Shown here: positions 7,195 to 9,834 of the stretch, piece after piece
Layout of the letters: each line of letters begins with the position of its first letter
Position numbering within the stretch: position 1 is the stretch's first letter
Source of the DNA: Parcubacteria group bacterium CG11_big_fil_rev_8_21_14_0_20_41_14
GTDB taxonomy: Bacteria > Patescibacteriota > Patescibacteriia > UBA2169
Direction of reading: 5' to 3'
Assembly (NCBI GenBank): GCA_002787075.1
Contig: PCVT01000169.1
Location: 1 to 9,834, forward strand
DNA: 9,834 nucleotides
Notes under the pieces: model-generated
Databases searched by the model: none
What the model saw: only the letters and a program-made list of their open reading frames with translations
Told to the model about the DNA's origin: nothing
Position numbers and translations under genes: made by a program

Positions 7195-7247
7195 AAGAAT
7201 GTTTATTTGTGGAATCACGCGACTAGTGATTACACAAATTTATTCTT
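7195..7247 (-). promoter_or_regulatory. 5' leader stem-loop of the surface-protein transcript
   Basis: The arms 7195-7218 and 7226-7247 pair through AAGAAT, ATTTGTG and AATCAC blocks, broken by one small internal asymmetry and one mismatch, with a 7-nt loop (GCGACTA on plus). The last base of the -10 element is at 7254, so the predicted leftward transcription start is 7247, the outer base of this stem. The mRNA would therefore begin with the hairpin and leave about 26 nt of A/T-rich unstructured leader before the ATG at 7168. A terminal stem of this kind can protect mRNA from 5'-end decay. It could also be a protein operator. Confidence 0.7.
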
Positions 7248-7253
7248 AGAATC

Positions 7254-7283
7254 ATTATACCACATTTTCAATATTTTTGTAAA
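7254..7283 (-). promoter_or_regulatory. Strong extended -10 promoter for the leftward surface-protein genes
   Basis: On the minus strand the -10 is a perfect TATAAT (7254-7259) preceded by TGG, giving the extended TGnTATAAT form. The -35 is TTTACA (7278-7283, 5/6 to consensus), with an 18-bp spacer. The predicted start is about 7247. Nothing else in the window matches the consensus this well, which fits high expression of the secreted proteins it serves. Confidence 0.75.
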
Positions 7284-7285
7284 AG

Positions 7286-7294
7286 TTATCCACA
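7286..7294 (+). promoter_or_regulatory. Perfect DnaA-box sequence
   Basis: TTATCCACA matches the high-affinity DnaA box exactly, two bases upstream of the leftward -35 hexamer and about 110 bp upstream of the rightward gene. It is single: no cluster of boxes and no AT-rich unwinding element stands out nearby. It may be a regulatory site or chance. An exact 9-mer on either strand of a window this size is expected by chance in fewer than one window in ten. Confidence 0.35.
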
Positions 7295-7367
7295 ATGCGA
7301 TAAACACACTGTGAGCATTACAGCAAACACGATATAGCCAACATCAAAAACAGATCAACGCGTCTTA

Positions 7368-7396
7368 TTTACAAAATACAATAAATCTAGTACATT
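7368..7396 (+). promoter_or_regulatory. Candidate rightward promoter for the glycan-initiation genes
   Basis: TTTACA (7368-7373, 5/6) and TACATT (7391-7396, 4/6) are separated by 17 bp. The predicted start near 7403 lies only about 5 nt before the ATG at 7408, so the message would be nearly leaderless. That fits the lack of any Shine-Dalgarno sequence, but the -10 is weak and the assignment is tentative. Confidence 0.35.
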
Positions 7397-7407
7397 ATGA
7401 ATAATAT

Positions 7408-8769
7408 ATGACAGAAAAAATAAGGCAATTTATATTATTTTTAGGAGATGTGATTTTGCTGTATTTATCGCTTTTTCTTGCTTTAAGCATTAGAAGCCAG
7501 CATATTATTTCAGGCCAAATATGGCAGGAACACTGGCCTGTTTTTTCGTACGCGTTTATTATATGGATTGCGGCCTTCTATATTGCTGGCTCATATTCTT
7601 TGGCAAACATCAGAAACAATTTAAAATTTTTCGCGAATACTATCAGAGTGATGGGAATTAATATTCTTTTGGCAATCGCGTTTTTCTATGCCCTGCCACA
7701 GGCGCGCGTCACGCCAAAAACGATTTTGATATTAACTGGATTTATCTTTTTTCTTCTGCTTCTTATTTGGCGACACACAGCGCATAAAATTATTTCAAAA
7801 ACTGCCAAGCGCAAAGTTCTTATAATCAGCAATAGCAATAGCGTGAAAGAATTAACTGATATTCTTGACCATAATCCACAATTTGGATACCAGATTGCCG
7901 CGATTTTACCGCACAACGCGACAGACGCGATCGGCAATGTGGCTGATTACAGGGATCCAGAGCAATTATCAAAAGTGCTTAAAAAACACCATATTGATAC
8001 TGTAGTGCTTGATAATGAAAGCAAAACATCAAAAAATTTAGTGAATAATTTATATCAACATCTATCTGACCGATTGGAGTATATTTCTTTGGATAGATTT
8101 TATGAACACATAACCAAAAGAATTTCACTTGATACTGTTGATAAATTCTGGTTTCTGGAAAATCTTGGTGAAGGGAAAAAACATTTCTATGACACTGGCA
8201 AACGCGCGGTTGATATTCTGGTGTCTGCGCTGTTTCTGATTCCGTCGCTAATTGTTATTCCATTCATGGGATTATTGATTGCGATTTCTAATGGATTTCC
8301 TATATTTTTTGTGCAGACACGGCTCGGAAGAAACGGAAAAAAATTCAGAGCAGTCAAGTTCAGAACTATGGTGAATGACGCGGAGAAAAATGGGCCGCAA
8401 ATTGCTCGCGAAAAAGACAAGCGCGTGACAAAAATCGGTCGGATTTTACGTGCCTCTCGCTTGGATGAACTGCCACAAGTTTTCAATATTCTCAAGGGTG
8501 AAATGAGCTTTGTTGGACCTCGGCCCGAGAGGCCGGAATTTGTGGAACAATTGGAACAGCAAATTACGTTCTACCGCGAGCGCTTGCTGGTAAAGCCGGG
8601 CTTAACTGGCTGGGACCAAATCAGCGGAGAATATCATTCCGCGAGCAAAGAGGATTCTCTTAAAAAACTGCAATATGATTTGTACTATATCAAAAACCGA
8701 TCTTTAGTGCTTGATATTGGTATTATTTTGAAAACCATCAAAACTGTGTTAAGCGCGGTAGGACGCTAA
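7408..8769 (+). CDS. Polyprenyl-phosphate hexose-1-phosphate transferase (WbaP/WcaJ-type initiating sugar transferase)
   Basis: This 453-residue protein has the full family length. Four hydrophobic segments (about 7-26, 47-63, 82-97 and 104-121) lead to a nucleotide-binding-like middle domain (about 135-240, starting KRKVLIISNSNS). The bacterial sugar transferase domain (about 262-453) opens KRAVDILVSALFLIPSLIVI, a re-entrant membrane helix with the expected Pro279. It continues with TRLGRNGKKFRAVKFRTM, the catalytic Asp-Glu pair D353-E354 in RLDELPQ, SFVGPRPERPEF, and VKPGLTGW. It transfers a hexose-1-phosphate from a UDP-sugar to undecaprenyl phosphate at the cytoplasmic face, starting a glycan repeat unit. 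The sugar (glucose, galactose or N-acetyl form) cannot be read from sequence. Four bases separate its TAA from the next glycosyltransferase, so they are co-transcribed. It is divergent from the surface-protein and ligase genes, suggesting one locus for making and attaching surface glycan. Confidence 0.95.
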   Translation: MTEKIRQFILFLGDVILLYLSLFLALSIRSQHIISGQIWQEHWPVFSYAFIIWIAAFYIAGSYSLANIRNNLKFFANTIRVMGINILLAIAFFYALPQARVTPKTILILTGFIFFLLLLIWRHTAHKIISKTAKRKVLIISNSNSVKELTDILDHNPQFGYQIAAILPHNATDAIGNVADYRDPEQLSKVLKKHHIDTVVLDNESKTSKNLVNNLYQHLSDRLEYISLDRFYEHITKRISLDTVDKFWFLENLGEGKKHFYDTGKRAVDILVSALFLIPSLIVIPFMGLLIAISNGFPIFFVQTRLGRNGKKFRAVKFRTMVNDAEKNGPQIAREKDKRVTKIGRILRASRLDELPQVFNILKGEMSFVGPRPERPEFVEQLEQQITFYRERLLVKPGLTGWDQISGEYHSASKEDSLKKLQYDLYYIKNRSLVLDIGIILKTIKTVLSAVGR

Positions 8770-8773
8770 ATAT

Positions 8774-9834
8774 ATGCAAAAACCAAATATAGTTTTTACT
8801 TCTGGCATGTTTCCACCCGCAATTGGAGGGCCTTCTAAAATTGTTGAACGATTGGCAAAAGAACTAACTGACAAAGGATATCACTGCACTGTGGTTACAT
8901 TTGGCGAGGATGATGGTATTGAGCGACCATATCATGTGGAGCGTGTGTCTTTTGCTACAAACAAATTCCTGCGCCTGTTTAAAACATTTCTTGCGACTTG
9001 GAAATACGCGAAAGATACTGATGTGATATACACGCTTGATACTTACACTCATGGCCTGACTTCCGCGATTGTTTCCAAACTTTTACGCAAACCGCTGATT
9101 GTACGATTTACAGGGGACAGCGCTTGGGAAACTGCTTTTAATAATAGAGAGACCACATCATATATTACTGATTTCCAAAAACAAAAGCATAATTTTAAAA
9201 CCAGGGCTTTTATGTTCCGCAGAAATTTAATTTTACAGCGGGCTGAAAAAATCATTACTGATTGCGATTTTTTACGGGAACTGCTCAAACTCATGGATAT
9301 TAATGTTGAAAAAGTAACAGTCATCAACAACACAGTTGATTTTCTTCCTCAGGTTGATTTTGACCACAATACTTTTAAAAAAGAAAATCATTTGAAAGAA
9401 AATATTATTATGACCATGGGCCGCTTGGTTCCTTGGAAAGGATACAAAGCAATTATTAAAATCATGCCACAGATTTTAGAGCGCTTCCCTGAAGCCACAT
9501 TCGCGATTGTGGGTGATGGCCCGCAAATGGATGATTTGAAAGAATTAACAAAACAGCTTGAATTAAACAACACAGTTCGCTTCTTTGGCAAAGTGACAGA
9601 CAAAACAGAAAAAAGCAAAATATATTCTGTGTCTGACATATTTATCCTGAACACGTTTTATGAAGGCATGAGCAATACCCTATTAGAAGCAATGGGCGCG
9701 CGCAAGCCAATAATCGCGACAAAGGCAGGAGGCAATGAAGAATTTGTAAACAGCAACAATGGAATTCTGGTTGAGTATGATAGTAAAGAACAGATTAAAG
9801 ACGCGCTATTACAATTATTGGCTGATAAGAATGA
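8774..9834 (+). CDS. GT4-type glycosyltransferase (group 1), 3' end outside window
   Basis: There are 353 codons and two bases before the right edge, without a stop; the C terminus, probably a few dozen residues, is missing. The N-terminal Rossmann half begins NIVFTSGMFPPAIGGPSKIV, with the Gly-Gly loop (18-19) typical of the GT-B fold. The C-terminal half has GRLVPWKGY with R217 and K222, which contact donor phosphates in this family. It also has FAIVGDGPQ and the EGMSNTLLE motif, an E-x7-E pair at E297 and E305 that marks retaining GT4 enzymes. The following AMGARKPIIATKAGGNEEFV is also typical. It adds a sugar from a nucleotide donor to the growing lipid-linked glycan in the cytoplasm. The ATG lies 4 bp after the TAA of the initiating transferase gene, so it would be the second enzyme of the assembly line. 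Donor and acceptor are unknown. A weak AGGA ends 10 nt before the ATG. Confidence 0.93.
   Translation, partial: MQKPNIVFTSGMFPPAIGGPSKIVERLAKELTDKGYHCTVVTFGEDDGIERPYHVERVSFATNKFLRLFKTFLATWKYAKDTDVIYTLDTYTHGLTSAIVSKLLRKPLIVRFTGDSAWETAFNNRETTSYITDFQKQKHNFKTRAFMFRRNLILQRAEKIITDCDFLRELLKLMDINVEKVTVINNTVDFLPQVDFDHNTFKKENHLKENIIMTMGRLVPWKGYKAIIKIMPQILERFPEATFAIVGDGPQMDDLKELTKQLELNNTVRFFGKVTDKTEKSKIYSVSDIFILNTFYEGMSNTLLEAMGARKPIIATKAGGNEEFVNSNNGILVEYDSKEQIKDALLQLLADKN

Noticed and set aside
7309..7323. CTGT-N7-ACAG, resembling a LexA SOS box
   Set aside because: The E. coli-type box needs CTGT-N8-ACAG with an AT-rich centre; this spacing is one short and no SOS gene is near.
8864..9654. Minus-strand open frames inside the right-hand glycosyltransferase
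   Set aside because: The plus strand carries a clear GT-B protein with donor-site motifs through the same interval.
1..9834. UGA recoding (as in Gracilibacteria/Absconditabacteria)
   Set aside because: All proteins read through with the standard code at full family length with no in-frame TGA. The five visible stops are TAA or TAG, too few to infer loss of TGA as a stop.

Overview
The window looks like a surface-glycan and surface-protein locus from an uncultivated small-genome bacterium, most likely Candidate Phyla Radiation (Patescibacteria, Parcubacteria-like). This placement is inference. It rests on AT-rich DNA, start codons with essentially no Shine-Dalgarno sequences, secreted proteins with GVGTSTP-type repeats, and an S8 protease with a DxDxDG repeat tail. 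All five complete genes end in TAA or TAG and read through in the standard code, so nothing suggests UGA recoding.

Layout. Five genes read leftward from a divergent promoter region near 7.2 to 7.4 kb. In reading order they are: a secreted GVGTSTP-repeat protein (7168-6374), a secreted protein with a Thr-rich linker and three C-terminal FxxxF..P..W repeats (6341-5199), a strong bidirectional terminator (5145-5177), an O-antigen ligase/polymerase-like membrane protein with a C-terminal TPR region (5111-2769), a membrane-anchored TPR protein (2749-2090), and a subtilisin-family protease with 51-residue calcium-type repeats (1983 to beyond the left edge). Two genes read rightward: a polyprenyl-phosphate hexose-1-phosphate transferase (7408-8769) and a family-4-type glycosyltransferase that runs off the right edge (from 8774).

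How they may work together. The rightward pair would start and extend a lipid-linked glycan on the cytoplasmic face. The ligase-like protein has the conserved Arg and His of the WaaL/Wzy/PglL superfamily and could transfer or polymerise the glycan on the outer face. The two adjacent exported Ser/Thr-rich proteins are plausible acceptors, and the protease could mature or shed surface proteins. Every activity is family-level recognition; the acceptor link is a hypothesis from gene order.

Non-coding signals. A roughly 107-bp imperfect palindrome fills the gap before the protease gene and includes its start codon. A strong extended -10 promoter (TTTACA-18-TATAAT) reads leftward, and its predicted transcription start falls at the base of a 53-nt stem-loop, giving a structured 5' mRNA end. 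A perfect DnaA box sits beside that promoter. No tRNA, rRNA, CRISPR array or transposase is visible.
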